Origin: Mytilus galloprovincialis
Lineage: Eukaryota > Mollusca > Bivalvia > Mytilida > Mytilidae
Reading direction: 5' to 3'
NCBI RefSeq assembly: GCF_965363235.1
Contig: NC_134844.1
Coordinates: 73,339,497-73,403,496, forward strand
Length of the DNA stretch: 64,000 nt
The notes under the pieces are model-generated. The model was not told the DNA's origin and ran no database searches. It saw only the letters and a program-made list of their open reading frames with translations. Positions 1 through 11,600 of this stretch are shown piece after piece. How positions within the stretch are numbered: the stretch's first letter is position 1; every line of letters starts with the position of its first letter. The position numbers and the translations under genes are program-made.

Positions 1-540
1 TTGAAGACTCTAGTTTTATCTGAAAAAAAGAATTACGAGTGACATTTAAATCTTAAATAGTTTATGACACTATAGTCTTCTCAACATGTAAAGTAAGTAC
101 ACTTCCGTTTAAATAATACAATGTATGCATTTTCAAAGGCAATCAAAAGAATAGTTTTGCCAAATCACGTGGTTGTATAGGCTTTAACTTCATTTCCTTC
201 AGCAGCTTCCGTTTTGGTTTAGGTTAGACATTCAGACACAGTTTATATACTTTGGGGATACAAATCAAAAGATGTCACTGACTTTATTTTTTTCTGTATC
301 CCCCTGTGCGATCTTAATACGACTGCGAGTTTTCCAATACAGTTTAGAATCAATTTCTAACATCAACTAGATTAAGTTGATTTAAATACATAAGCGGCAT
401 TTTGCAAATGTAAATTGATAACATTTTTATCATACACTTCAATGTAAAGCAGAATTTCTTTTCAACATAAGTATTTACAAAATTGAAAAGTTTTGTCTAT
501 TTACAATGATTAAAAATCAAATGAAGATAGGTTAACATAG
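1..540. other. AT-rich non-coding stretch
   Basis: I see no gene, tRNA or recognisable repeat here. The stretch ends where the first CGCCAGACGCGCG-type repeat begins. Confidence 0.6.
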
Positions 541-1018
541 TTATCAAAAGTAACAGGATTATAATTAAATACGCCAGACGCGCGTTTCGTCTACATAAGA
601 CTCATCAGTGACGCTCAAATCGAAATATTTATAAAGACAAACCAGTACAAAGTTGAAGAGCATTGAGTATTCAAATTTAAAAAAAGTTCTACCAAATACG
701 GCTAAGGTAATCTATGCCTGGAATAAGAAAATCCTTAGTTTTTCGAAAAATTCAAAGTTTGGTAAACAGGAAATTTATAAAAATGACCACATGATTGATA
801 TTCATGTCAACACCGAAATGTTGACTATTGGGCTGGTGATACCCTCGGGGACGAAACGTCCACCAGCAGTGGCATCGACCCAGTGGTTTAAATAGTTATC
901 AAAAGTACCAGGATTATAATTTGGTACGCCAGACGCGCGTTTCGTCTACATAAGACTCATCAGTGACGCTTAAATCAAAATATTTATAAAGCCAAACAAG
1001 TAAGAAGTTCAAGAGCAT
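541..1018 (+). repeat. Mussel-type interspersed repeat, one and a half tandem units
   Basis: A roughly 120-bp block starting AGTTATCAAAAGTA and containing CGCCAGACGCGCGTTTCG and ATAAGACTCATCAGTGACGC occurs at about 541-655 and again at about 894-1015, giving a direct repeat with a period near 355 bp. The spacer contains an open frame at 653-895, but I recognise its sequence as the body of the same high-copy repeat in mussels, so it is not called a gene. An inverted copy lies at 38700-38955. I recognise the family from memory and could not run a search. Confidence 0.75.
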
Positions 1019-1194
1019 TAAACCGTTGCAAATGGAATAAAATGCAAACTGATGTTCAATCATTCTTAACTAATGAAGAAAATTCGGCTTTCGCTTCTCT
1101 AAAATAATGCTCGATTCCAAATCCAAAAGCTTTAATGTAAAAAAAAATATGAAATTGATTACTGAATGTAGATATAGGAATATGTGGTGTGAGT

Positions 1195-1312
1195 GCCATT
1201 GAGACAACTCTCCATCCAAATAACAATTTATAAAAGTAAACCATTATAGTTCAATGTACGGCCTTCAACACGGAGCTCACACCGAACAACAAGCTATAAA
1301 GGGCCCAAAATA
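1195..1312 (+). repeat. Short interspersed repeat ('TACGGCCTTCAAC' family), diverged copy
   Basis: The order GAGACAACTCTCCA, then ACGGCCTTCAAC, then AGCTATAAAGGGCCC matches other copies in this window at 15024, 21130, 41165, 59600, 61325 and, inverted, at 63446. This copy carries the variant CTCACACCGAACAACAAGC that is also seen at 59650. It has no coding content. Confidence 0.7.
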
Positions 1313-1806
1313 GAAGTGTTATCATTTATCAGCAATATATTTATATTTAAGATATATACAGTAATGAAATCCATATTAAAATTCGCTATCAGTGTTAAGA
1401 CATTCATTTGTTGACCTCAAACTAGTAGTATAAGACCTCAAACTAGTAGTATAAGACTTTAATTCATATCAATAACTGGAAAGCATTCTCTGAAATTAAT
1501 TAAACTATTAATATTTGTCAAAACAAAGTGTTCTTTTTAAAAGAAGAGAAAAGAGAAACAAATGGTAAATTACTTCAGCTTGTCGTTTCTCCGCTGACCA
1601 CCGTAATAAAAATTTATACAAAATTTCGAGGTATATAACAGAAAAAGTACCAATTCATCAACGCTCGATGACATTACATTTTTATAATTTATATATAAAC
1701 AAGAATATCCAATATTTAAAAAAAAAAGTACAATATTCTTAATTAAAATGTTATAAATTGTGTAGATATGCTGAAAAATAGGGCTTAATCTCACAAATTT
1801 GTTTTG
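1313..1806. other. Non-coding, nothing recognised
   Basis: AT-rich sequence downstream of the receptor exon on the minus strand. It contains a short exact duplication of CTCAAACTAGTAGTATAAGAC (about 1421-1455). I see no gene. Confidence 0.5.
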
Positions 1807-2259
1807 TTAAAACTTCGAGGATACGGTCGACACTGATTGGCTAATTGTCATTGTTGTCATGGAATCTGTTTTCTGTGGTTTTTTCTTTCTCCGCCGTTTC
1901 AGAATAATGAAAACTAGTCCATTCATAACTCCTCCAAGGTTATTCAAGGAAATAAAATAACCTTGTACAATATAACTTCCGGTACACGTCCAAGTAGAGC
2001 TGTAATAGAGTACACGGCCAATGAGAACCATTGTATCAAAAATACAGAAACGAAGAACGACATATTTCTGGCAGAGTTGTGGATACTTTTGATAGCTTGA
2101 GCCTCATGCCCCAAAACGTTAGCCGGTGCTTTAGTCTCCTTGTAAATTTTGATCCAAGTAGCAATGTAGAGGATAACGTTAACGACGACGACGACAAATG
2201 TCAGAATAGTCAGGTAGTAGACCCATAGATCTGCGCCTTTAATGGCATCAAAATGGCAG
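1807..2259 (-). pseudogene. Last exon of an orphan seven-transmembrane receptor, frameshifted
   Basis: Read on the minus strand, a splice acceptor (TTTCTTTGCAG) is followed by an exon beginning with C, which completes the phase-2 codon left by the exon at 32938-33502. The exon encodes an extracellular CHFDAIKGADLWVYY stretch, TM5 (LTILTFVVVVVNVILYIATW), a basic loop, TM6 (FFVSVFLIQWFSLAVYSITAL) and TM7 with NNLGGVMNGLVF, then a basic tail (KRRRKKK). TM6 and TM7 lie in different frames: a one-base shift falls near 1936-1960, just before TM7. The loops suggest a rhodopsin-like or cAMP-receptor-like orphan GPCR of the plasma membrane; the ligand is unknown. The shift may be real decay or an assembly error, because the rest of the exon reads cleanly. 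Confidence 0.7.
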
Positions 2260-2383
2260 CTGCAAAGAAAAGAAAATTGTTAGACATTTAAAATCAACCC
2301 ACAATATAACATCAATTGCTTCCTGTAATAATCATTTGAAGATACACACAATACATTTGATTAAAATCTGGCTTTTTAACATA
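2129..2383. repeat. 255-bp duplicated receptor exon/intron block, copy 1
   Basis: This block (exon start, acceptor site and intron end of the receptor) recurs in the same orientation at 31660-31914. By eye the two 255-bp copies differ at one base (ttaaaatct against ttacaatct). The adjoining SINE sequence also recurs (2690-2783 against 31917-32011), but about 300 bp between block and SINE is absent from copy 2. Confidence 0.95.
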
Positions 2384-2519
2384 CACTGGGAAACAATTTA
2401 AGCTTTCAAATGAATAGCAATTCCATTAGCGCTATTTAAAATAGAAACTTTGGAACAATTTATATAGTTTAAACATATTTATTTATAGTGGATTAGGAAA
2501 CAAGTTTTGCAACTTATAT

Positions 2520-2783
2520 CCACTTTGCGGGTGCGAGTGCTGCCTTGTAGCGGCATTAGCCTTCTCTTTTTCGATATCTAAAAGGGTGTCTTTAACGTGC
2601 AAGATATATGGCTCTCTCTTAACACGGGTCAGCCATTTATCGACCCCTTCCGACGGACTATCATCGTTTCCTTAAGAACATACTCACAAATGGTGTCAAG
2701 GGAGAGCCGAAAATTGAGTTCCTGAAATTTTCATTCCGAACGGGAATCGAACCAGGAACCTTTGTGATAGTAGTCCGATGCAC
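2520..2783 (-). repeat. tRNA-derived SINE, head cut off by a LINE insertion
   Basis: On the minus strand this holds a Pol III B-box-like GGTTCGATTCCCG, then a central part (GACCCGTGTTAAGAGAGAGC, ACGTTAAAGACACCC) and a tail CAAGGCAGCACTCGCACCC. The tRNA-like head stops inside the A-box region at 2783, where a poly-T tract starts (the poly-A end of a minus-strand LINE). The copy at 31917-32036 keeps the whole head. The conserved middle may be one of the named metazoan SINE domains, but I cannot say which. Confidence 0.75.
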
Positions 2784-3990
2784 TTTTTTTTTCTCATTCA
2801 ATAAAATTTTTATTCACAATATGTACAATAAAATGTGAATCGGCAAGTCTCCGAATTCACTAGTATTTAAAACAATTTTTGTTAATTTACCAATTTATGT
2901 GTTAGTAAATCTTAACAGAATTCCATGTAGATTGTATGTTTACTTTCTATACAGAGCTCGAAATAATGTTCATTCAATGATTGTCTATGAGAGCTCAAAA
3001 TATTTATCAATTTTAAAATATAAAATATCGTCTATCACAGGCACTAAATTAAACATATTGATACAAGAGGAATAACTCTTAATGTCTTTCTACCTTCACG
3101 TCTACTGATGGACGTTTTAAATTAAAAGTTTGTAGCTACCCGATTCATGCGTGTACAGCAGCAGTGGATTCTTTTCCACAAAATATTTAATAAAAAGATG
3201 TAATTTGTTGGTCATTTTGTAATATGTGTGTTCATATTCAACATATTTGTGTATTGTAAAGATAAATAATCTTTTTGTACCTATATCTTTTTCTTCGTAA
3301 ATTTTTAATTGTCTTGCTTTATATATATTGACAATCTTGCAACACTTAATAGAAAATTGACAAAATATGTGTTAACTGCTTTTGTATCAACCAAATATCC
3401 ATGTAAGATCAGCTGATCATAATCCATGATTGTATGTTGTGTGTCTTTTAAAAGTACATTGTGTATTATGTCAATTAAATACCGTTTGAAATCGATCTGA
3501 AACATACAACCACTCCAAAGGTGAAACATATCCTCAGGGCTTGATTTGCATGACAAACACGTGTTACTATCTACCTTGTTAATACGTTGTAATTTATCAA
3601 GCGTAAATATAGTGTTTGTTGCCACCCTATAATTTAGACTAATACACTCAGACGGGATATGATATTGATTGACAACCCGGTATATAATGCACGAAAACAC
3701 ATTGAAGGGAAGTGTTTCAACCAAAACATTTCTGATGTGGGCGGCTCGGAAAACCCTTACAAGTAGGAGGAGTTTATAGAAAATTTTTGTAGTAGCCTTC
3801 GGGAATTCGGTCATATTTGTTCCGACCGTTAAACATGGAAATCTGTCAACATTAACTGGATTTATTGCTGTTAATTCGTTTTTCCACAATTGCGGTATTG
3901 CATTTAAAATTCTTCCGTATGCATTTATGATCACCCAACTTCGTAATTCTGGGTATTTTTCTTGTACTATTTCAATGATTGAATGCATTG
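2784..3990 (-). mobile_element. 5'-truncated LINE, C-terminal ORF2 and 3' UTR
   Basis: The minus-strand frame at 3305-3988 (227 residues) has the C-terminal signature of a LINE reverse transcriptase protein: a zinc motif CLSCKSSPEDMFHLWSGC near residues 143-160 and an ending that resembles the last segment of Tx1/L1-like ORF2 proteins (LHGYLV, then FLLSVARLSIYIKQ). Downstream lie about 500 bp of AT-rich 3' UTR and a poly-A tail (poly-T at 2784-2792 on the plus strand). Endonuclease and reverse transcriptase are missing, as expected for 5' truncation. It inserted into the SINE at 2783. The 5' border is set where the opposite-facing LINE begins. Confidence 0.75.
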
Positions 3991-4560
3991 TTCAGCAAAT
4001 ATGCAATCAAAATGGTTATTAAATGTGAAATCTATACTGAATGATGTTGGCTTATCATTTGTATGGGATAGCCAAGAAATTCTTAGTAAAAATAGTATAA
4101 AATATTATGTTAAACAAATCTTACAAGACCAATTTGTACAAAAATGGCACAATATGGCTGATAGTGCCTCAAGAGGGGAACTTTATTTATCATTTAAAAG
4201 GGATTTCTGTCTTGAAGGCTACTTGGTAAAACTAAATAAACAACGCAGAGTACAATTGAGTAAACTGCGATGTTCAAATTTAAAATTCCCTATAGAAGCC
4301 GGTAGATGGTTAAATATACCTCGTGAGGACAGAATATGCACATTATGTGACATGGGGGTGATAGGAAATGAATTTCATTATCTGCTAGTATGTTGTAACC
4401 CTAATATTGAAAGAATTAGAAAAATGCATATACCAAGATATTATTTTTTTAAGGTTCATCATAAGGAATTCATTTTCAAAATGGATACCAAAATGACAAC
4501 TTTTTGTTTACACTATTATGAACAGTTTACTATTGTTTTCCAATAAAAGTCAAATGCAAT
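3991..4560 (+). mobile_element. Second 5'-truncated LINE, C-terminal ORF2 fragment
   Basis: The plus-strand frame ending at 4546 (up to 187 residues from 3983) carries the end of a non-LTR reverse transcriptase protein of another family: KLRCSNLKFPIEAGRW, then NIPREDRICTLC, then GNEFHYLLVC, the Cys-Cys-His-Cys knuckle common at the C-terminus of CR1/L2-like ORF2 proteins. It sits head-to-head with the minus-strand LINE end, and the two frames overlap by a few bases around the shared ATGCATT. Its 3' UTR probably runs past 4560 but its end is not clear. It is not expected to be functional. Confidence 0.65.
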
Positions 4561-5679
4561 GATATGTGTATGTTCTGAGGTCAATTATTTTGTACAGGTG
4601 GTCTGTATATGTGAGTGTTATTTTTTAAAAACATGCATTTCTTGTCGAGCTTTTCAAACTAACAACACATGTAAGCAAAAAAACTGGAACAAGTTATTGG
4701 AACATTTTCATCCCCAATTAAACATACCAAATGATTTGTTATCTTCACCCCCAGTTCCTGCCATACCTCTTTTATTTTCTCTCTCTCTGGTTAGGAAAGA
4801 ACAGTACTTCAAAGTTTGAGCATGCTAAAAACATGGAGGCTGCCATGTTGCAAATAGGGGTTAAGAAAGTTTGAGGTCAATATAAGAATTTCTTTCCACT
4901 GTCAGTTCCAGTTTTATAACCATTGGTTAATTTTTAAATCTTCTAGTGTGTGTGCCTACTTTTATGGAAATCGGAGTTATGTATGCAGACGTATACCTTC
5001 TTTTATTTTGTAAACAAATGCTATGTTTACATTTCAGCAGCATGTCCGTAAAGTGTGCGTAGGAAATTATCGTTAAAAATATTAAGAAAGAATTTTATAG
5101 CTGAATAAAATATCTTTCATAGGATTTTTTGATCTTTTTAGTTTGAAATCCAATTTTTATTCCGATTTCGATCGTATGTTATATCGTAATATATTTCATT
5201 CTTTTGGACTATTTCAGGAATAAACACTTCCGGTTACACAGGAACGTTGCACTCTGGTTGATCTTTTGAACATACGAAGTGAAAGTACAGATTTTCAGGG
5301 TTTTTACATCTTCGTACGTCTTCAGCTTATTTCATACAGGTATAAATGATGTTATTTATGGATACCATGAAAAAAACTACTTAGATCTTTCCATCGATCT
5401 CTTTGCAGCATCACATTTCAATCATTGATCGGCATGCTTTGATGATTATTTTTATAATTTAAAATTTGTTTTAAATTGTTTTCAGTTAATTATATGCAGC
5501 CCTAATGTATTGGTAAGGAATATTTCACCATATAAATATATTTTAAAAAATGTAATAAACAATTATTAGGTTCTATATTAGTTGACCAATGTATGGAGGG
5601 CTTCTGTTGCAAGCATACTATCACAAAATCAAAGTTGAAATAGTAAAACAGGTTTACAAGAGTATATGAGGTTCTAAGA
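4561..5679. other. Upstream flank of the Mutator-YqaJ gene
   Basis: Probably LINE 3' UTR at the left, then AT-rich sequence and the unmapped promoter and 5' leader of the gene starting at 5680. No TATA box or initiator can be assigned with confidence. The minus-strand frame at 5502-5942 is an antisense shadow of the first exon. Confidence 0.4.
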
Positions 5680-8600
5680 ATGGTTAATAGAAAGAAGAAA
5701 ACATATAAGAGGTTTGGGTTGCCTTCGGGTAGATTTAGAGTACATCGCAAATCTAAAAACATATATAGTGGAAACAAAAGCAAAACATATGGTTGCAATG
5801 CAGGAGAAGGTTTACGACTGAAGATTTTTAAGAAGCGATCGCTATCATCCTTTACTAGGCGTCGTATAAACTTACTTAGAAAACATTTGAACAGTTCAGA
5901 TAGGGTGTTTCGAGCAACTGATGGGTGTTTAAAATCTTCCAATTACAAATCGTGTAACTCACCGGCATCTGGATACCGATTAATTGCAATTCAGAAATTA
6001 CAACAGCATTACCACGATATTGCTAATCATGTTGTCTTTTGTGACAAGGCAAGAGATATAGCTGTAAGGGGAGGTAATATGGTTGAGATCATTTCACAGC
6101 CCGCTAATTATGGATTGGCTACAACACTTCAAGCCCGTTGCTCTGGTTGTCAGCAGAAGCTGTCATTTGACACTAGTTCAAGACTCGAAACAAACGCCAG
6201 TAGACATTTCGATGTTAATGTCCGTGCTGTATGGGGAGCACTGGCCAGCGGAAATGGGTTAGCACATTTAAATGAAGTATTAGCGACATTAGACTCTCCG
6301 ACTATGTCACAAAATACATTTACAACGATTGAAAACGAAATCAGTCAGTGGTGGAAAGATCTTCTGCAAGAAGACTTTTCACAAGCTATTGCAGAGGAAA
6401 AAAAAATAGCTATTGCAAAGGGTAACTTTCATGAAGGTGTGTACATGTTGTCTCTCATTAATATAAATATACTCTATTATAATTTATGGTGCATATCATC
6501 ATGTTTTAATTGTCAAAAATTGGCCACTGCAAAATGACTGTTTGAAATGTTTTAATCAAAACTTACAAGGTGCAAAATGTCTATTCTGGTTGATGAAATA
6601 ATTTCAGTTGATAAAAATGGAATTAATATCTGAATATAAAACATATTTTGAATATAAGAAAATGACATATTTACTCTATTTACATTGAAGTCCATCATAA
6701 TTTTTATAAGCACCATTTACGTGCATATAACTTTTAAAAAATATTAATACTTCAACAGTTTAACTTATTGATAATTATTTTTTTTTATGTATCACTATGA
6801 ATGTAATATAGGACATTTAGGATATGAGGCCCTTTCACTTTGAACAGTGTCTTGACTGTCCATACAAAAAAAACAATATACACTGTGTCAGTTAAAATCA
6901 AGGCATTTCAATATGCACATTATCCAAATTTAACTAATTGGTTACTTCATTATTTTTGTTAAATGTCAAGTGGCAAATATTTCATCAATTTTAAAGACTT
7001 TAATTAATAACCAATAAATATGATAAATAGGTCATGTAGGTCTTGCAAAAGTGACCATCAGGATGATGTGGATGGACATTTTTGACTTCCACTGTAACAT
7101 TAACAAATTTTGGATCACATACAAATATTGCAATGCCAATGTCTCTTCATGATGCATTTTATTTAACATTATCTGATCATGCTGATCTAACATGTCTGCA
7201 AACTTCTGCATTTATATTCCATATGGCCAACCAGATGGCCCACTAAGGCAATATTTTCACTACTTGTCAAAAACACAGAGTTAACATATTTCTATTCAAC
7301 ATGTACCCTTTTAGGAGGATTTAAAATGTATAAGGTACATGTACATGTATATATGTACCTGTACATTGTATATAACATTTATATTTTGTTATTAAACAAA
7401 TCATATTCCTAAATAGTTTAAATACTCATTTTGCCTAGTGGAAATGACAATAAAGAAATAATTTATTATTAAAAATTAGCACATGGCATGTTACAGATAA
7501 TGTTTTAATAAATTCTATACCGATTGTAAGCTAACCGCATTTTTATGCACAACCTTCGATAGTAGACGACATTTTGTTTTCTGGTCTGTTCGTCCGTTTT
7601 TCAGTCTGTTCATACATTTGATTGACTGTATGTCCCGCTACAGATTAAGTTTTTGGTCAAGGTTGTTTTTATTGAAGTCCAATCAACTTGAAATGTAGTA
7701 CACATGTTCACAATTCACTGTGACTAAACATACATAATCCGTCTATCCCGCTCCAATTTATAGCTTTTACTCTAGATAGTTTTCAATCAACTTGGACGCG
7801 TTTTGGTGCATACATGTACAATGTACTATGGACACATTCTTGATTCATTAACCTCTACACTCAATAAGTCATATAAATTTAGATATTTCCTATACATGTA
7901 ATTCATGTAATTTACAAATGTACTTATGTAAACAAATAACCATCTAACATATCTAATTCATTTTTAAGATAATTTTTTTTATAATTTTCATATTTCATTT
8001 CTCAGGCTTATATTTGAACACATATGTCATTGCATGTTTGACATGTTTGATGTGTATTTAATCTAAAAAAAAATAATGAAAGCAATTAAACAATCCTACA
8101 ACTGTTGTCACAGGACAATTGTACATGTATATATCATGTAATTAAATTAAAGTACACAAATACATAAAATAGGATAGATGCAAAGCATTCTACCATTCAC
8201 ACATGTATAACCCATTATGGGTCTACATCATGTACATGTAGATTTAAAGTTCTAATTGATAAATATATGCATTTGTGTCTGTGTGTACATTTTGTACATA
8301 TATTCAAATACAAATCCTATAAATTTAAATTTTCAAATAAGAATAAACTGAATTATAACATTATGCATGTCTAATCAGTCTTAAAAAACTTTAAAAGCAT
8401 TTTTTTTTCATTTTATATATTAAACTGGTCCCTCAATAACAGGATTAGATTATCTTAATTAATCATGATAAATGGACAAAAAAGTAATTATAATTAAACA
8501 TGAAATATAAACTTCCAGTGATTTTGTTATAAAAAGTGCATGTACACTTTCCAGTTATGTAGATGCTATAAACAAATGAGAGAAAACCTAACTACATGTG

Positions 8601-11600
8601 TCATAATTTATCATGTTTATAACCTATTGTAACTATTGGACATATAAAAAATAAAACTTAGATTTCAAAAAAATTATTACAATTAAAATTATAATTCAAC
8701 CATCATTGACCATTACATTTTTATCAGATTATATCACAAGTATTATCTTTATTGTTGACTTTCTGGTTAATCCTAGGAAACATTATCAATTATCAAATTA
8801 TTATTATAATATATTCTAATTGATATATTATATGTGCATGACATGTACCAGCAACTATTCAATATTGTGTTTTATGGTTGTTAAAAACTCTTACTGTAAA
8901 CTTTTAATTATGACTCCTTGAAAAAATTTCAATAACAGAGTTATCTTGTACCGGTACACTTGATAAATATCATTTCATACCTGCCAACTTTTAAAAATAT
9001 CCATGGGGGTTTTGGGTTCAAGATGGCTGTCATAGTTCTTAAATACCTTTAAGGGGGACTGCAAATACATTTTAATGTTGTTTTTTGGCTTCTTCATACT
9101 TTTTATAAGCCTAAATTCATTGGAAAATGAATTGTTTTGTTTAAATTGTGGACAAAATTGCTCTTTCAAAATTTCAATTTGGGAGCCTCCATGGGGAAAT
9201 CCCCCGCAAATAGTGACAGTTGGCAGGTATGTCATATCCATCATATAAATGAAACATTATGGTAATCATATATTGCATGTTATTAAGACATGTAATATAC
9301 TTGTTGAAAAGTTCAATAAGATCTTTCAACAATGAGCAAAACCCATACAGCATATATCGTGTTATTATATAATAAAAAATTACATAATCATGTGTATGTA
9401 AAATATCTCGATACAGAATATTCCTTACGGTTTATACGATTTCATTCAAAACAATTATACACAATGCTTATAAAGCCTTTAGGCTTCCACAAATTGTTGC
9501 TCAATATTCAATCCAAGTGTTATATATTTCATGATTGTTCAGGACTATACAACAATCCAAAAATTAGATATATACATGTATCTAAACATCTTCACATGAA
9601 TTATTCAAGGAATTACAATAAAAAATCATGCTATCTTCTCAAAAAACATCCATTTCCATGTTGATTTCTTAATTAATGTTGATTATTTATTAGTTAATAT
9701 TGCCACAGTCAGGGAAAATACTAGTTTTATAACGAAGATATATATATATATTGATTATAGTTCATGCATCAAATGTATACACAATTAAGATATTGAATGA
9801 AATTTTTTATTATGTATTACTTTAAATAAAGATGACTTGGGGAGATAACTACATGAACTGGTGTTACTCAACCTCCTATGGAAAAGTATTTACCCTGACT
9901 GACTTACCGTTATACTTATTTACCATTTTTTTTATTAAGTTCATTTCATAACCTTACAATTATAGAATATAATTTAAATTTTTATGACTTTATTATTTTT
10001 ATATAGTAGTTAGAATTGGTATTGATGTAAAACTTTTGGAAAACAAAACAATTAATGGAGATGATTTAATACTTATCATTATGGTTATTAATTTTGGAAG
10101 ATGCATGTATATTATTTTACCAAACAAAATACCAAAAAATTATGTTCAAATTTTAAAGGGTTATGAAATGATTTTTTATTTCATGAGATCTTAAGTCTCC
10201 TTTGTGCCAAACCAAATTGAGATATTATTCTATTTTATATTAACTTTATTTTGTTCATTATCCTTATGATGTCCTAATGCAGTTATTTGACATTGTTGTA
10301 CACAGTGAGGACATATATTTAAATAAATTTTCCCAAGCAATATATAATATTTGTTTAAATTTAAGATCGCGAAAATAAGGAATATTATTTGAAATTTGGT
10401 TTGGCTGAAGATTTTTTATACTTTGATTTTATGTTAATTAAGTTTTCATCATCGCTTGGCTGTCTTGTCGTCATTCTAAATATATATATATATAACCTAA
10501 TTCACATGATTTATTAGTCTGAAACTACTTAGCCACTATCATCCGACATGTAAGTTTAACTTATCTACAATATAGGCTTCAGGGGTATACAGCAGTTTTT
10601 GGCTTATACATGTATCTCTTCAAGTAAATTTAAACATAAAAAAGTCCTCATATTGACAATAATAATGCATTAAATTGAATGATATGAATAAAATTTCAAG
10701 ATGCACATCTTCATTGATCACATATATCATGTATATGCATTGTAAACACATGACACATTCTATTTAGATTTTTATGCCCCACCTACGATAGTATACGGGC
10801 ATTATGTTTTCTGGTCTGTGCGTCCGTTCGTCTGTTCATTTGTCTGTTTGTTCGGCCGTCTGTCCCGCTTCAGGTTAAAGTTTTTGGTAAAGGTAGTTTT
10901 TGATGAAGTTGAAGTTCAATTAACTTGAAACTTAGTATACATGTGCCCTGTGATATGATCTTTTTAATTTTAATGCCAAATTAGAGTTTTGACCCCAATT
11001 TTACGGTTTACTGAACATAGAAAATGATAGTGCAAATTTCAGGTTAAAGTTTTTGGTCAAGGTAGTTCTTGATAAAGTAAAAGTCCAATCAACTTGAAAC
11101 TTAGTATACATGTTCCCTTTGATAAGATCATTCTAATTTTAATGCCAAATTACAGAATTTATTAGAATTTCACAGTCCACTAAACATGGAAAATGATAGT
11201 GCGAGTGGGGCATCCATGTACTGTGGACACAATTCTTGTTTTGAAATAATTATTTTTAGTGTACATGTATGTCATTTGAATGAAACCAAACATGGAATGA
11301 ATGTTCCTTATGAGGTGCTGACTACATGTTGTTACTTTGTAGCAGCTCCATCATTCAAAATGGCCACCAGCTGGGCAGCAGTGGACTTATTTTAACATAG
11401 GACCCTAAGGGAAAAACATAAAAAAGTTGTCTTTTAGATAACCACTGAATGGAATGAGACATAGCATGAATGTTCCTTATGAGATGGTGACTAAGTGTTT
11501 TTACTTTGTTGCCGATCGATCATCCAATATGGCAGTGGGTGGGGGAGGCTTAAGACACGTTGAGAAATACATGCAAATGTTTTCTTTTCGAGAACCACTG

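Noticed and set aside
653-895. 80-residue open frame
   Set aside because: It lies wholly in a high-copy repeat and its translation recurs with the repeat.
2784-4560. Twin-priming inversion of a single LINE
   Set aside because: Both halves encode the C-terminal end, of different families, which twin priming does not produce.
5502-5942. 146-residue minus-strand open frame
   Set aside because: Antisense shadow of the first exon of the Mutator-YqaJ gene.
9332-9664. 110-residue open frame in intron 1 of the Mutator-YqaJ gene
   Set aside because: AT-driven composition, no domain, and it lies in an intron between two MITEs.
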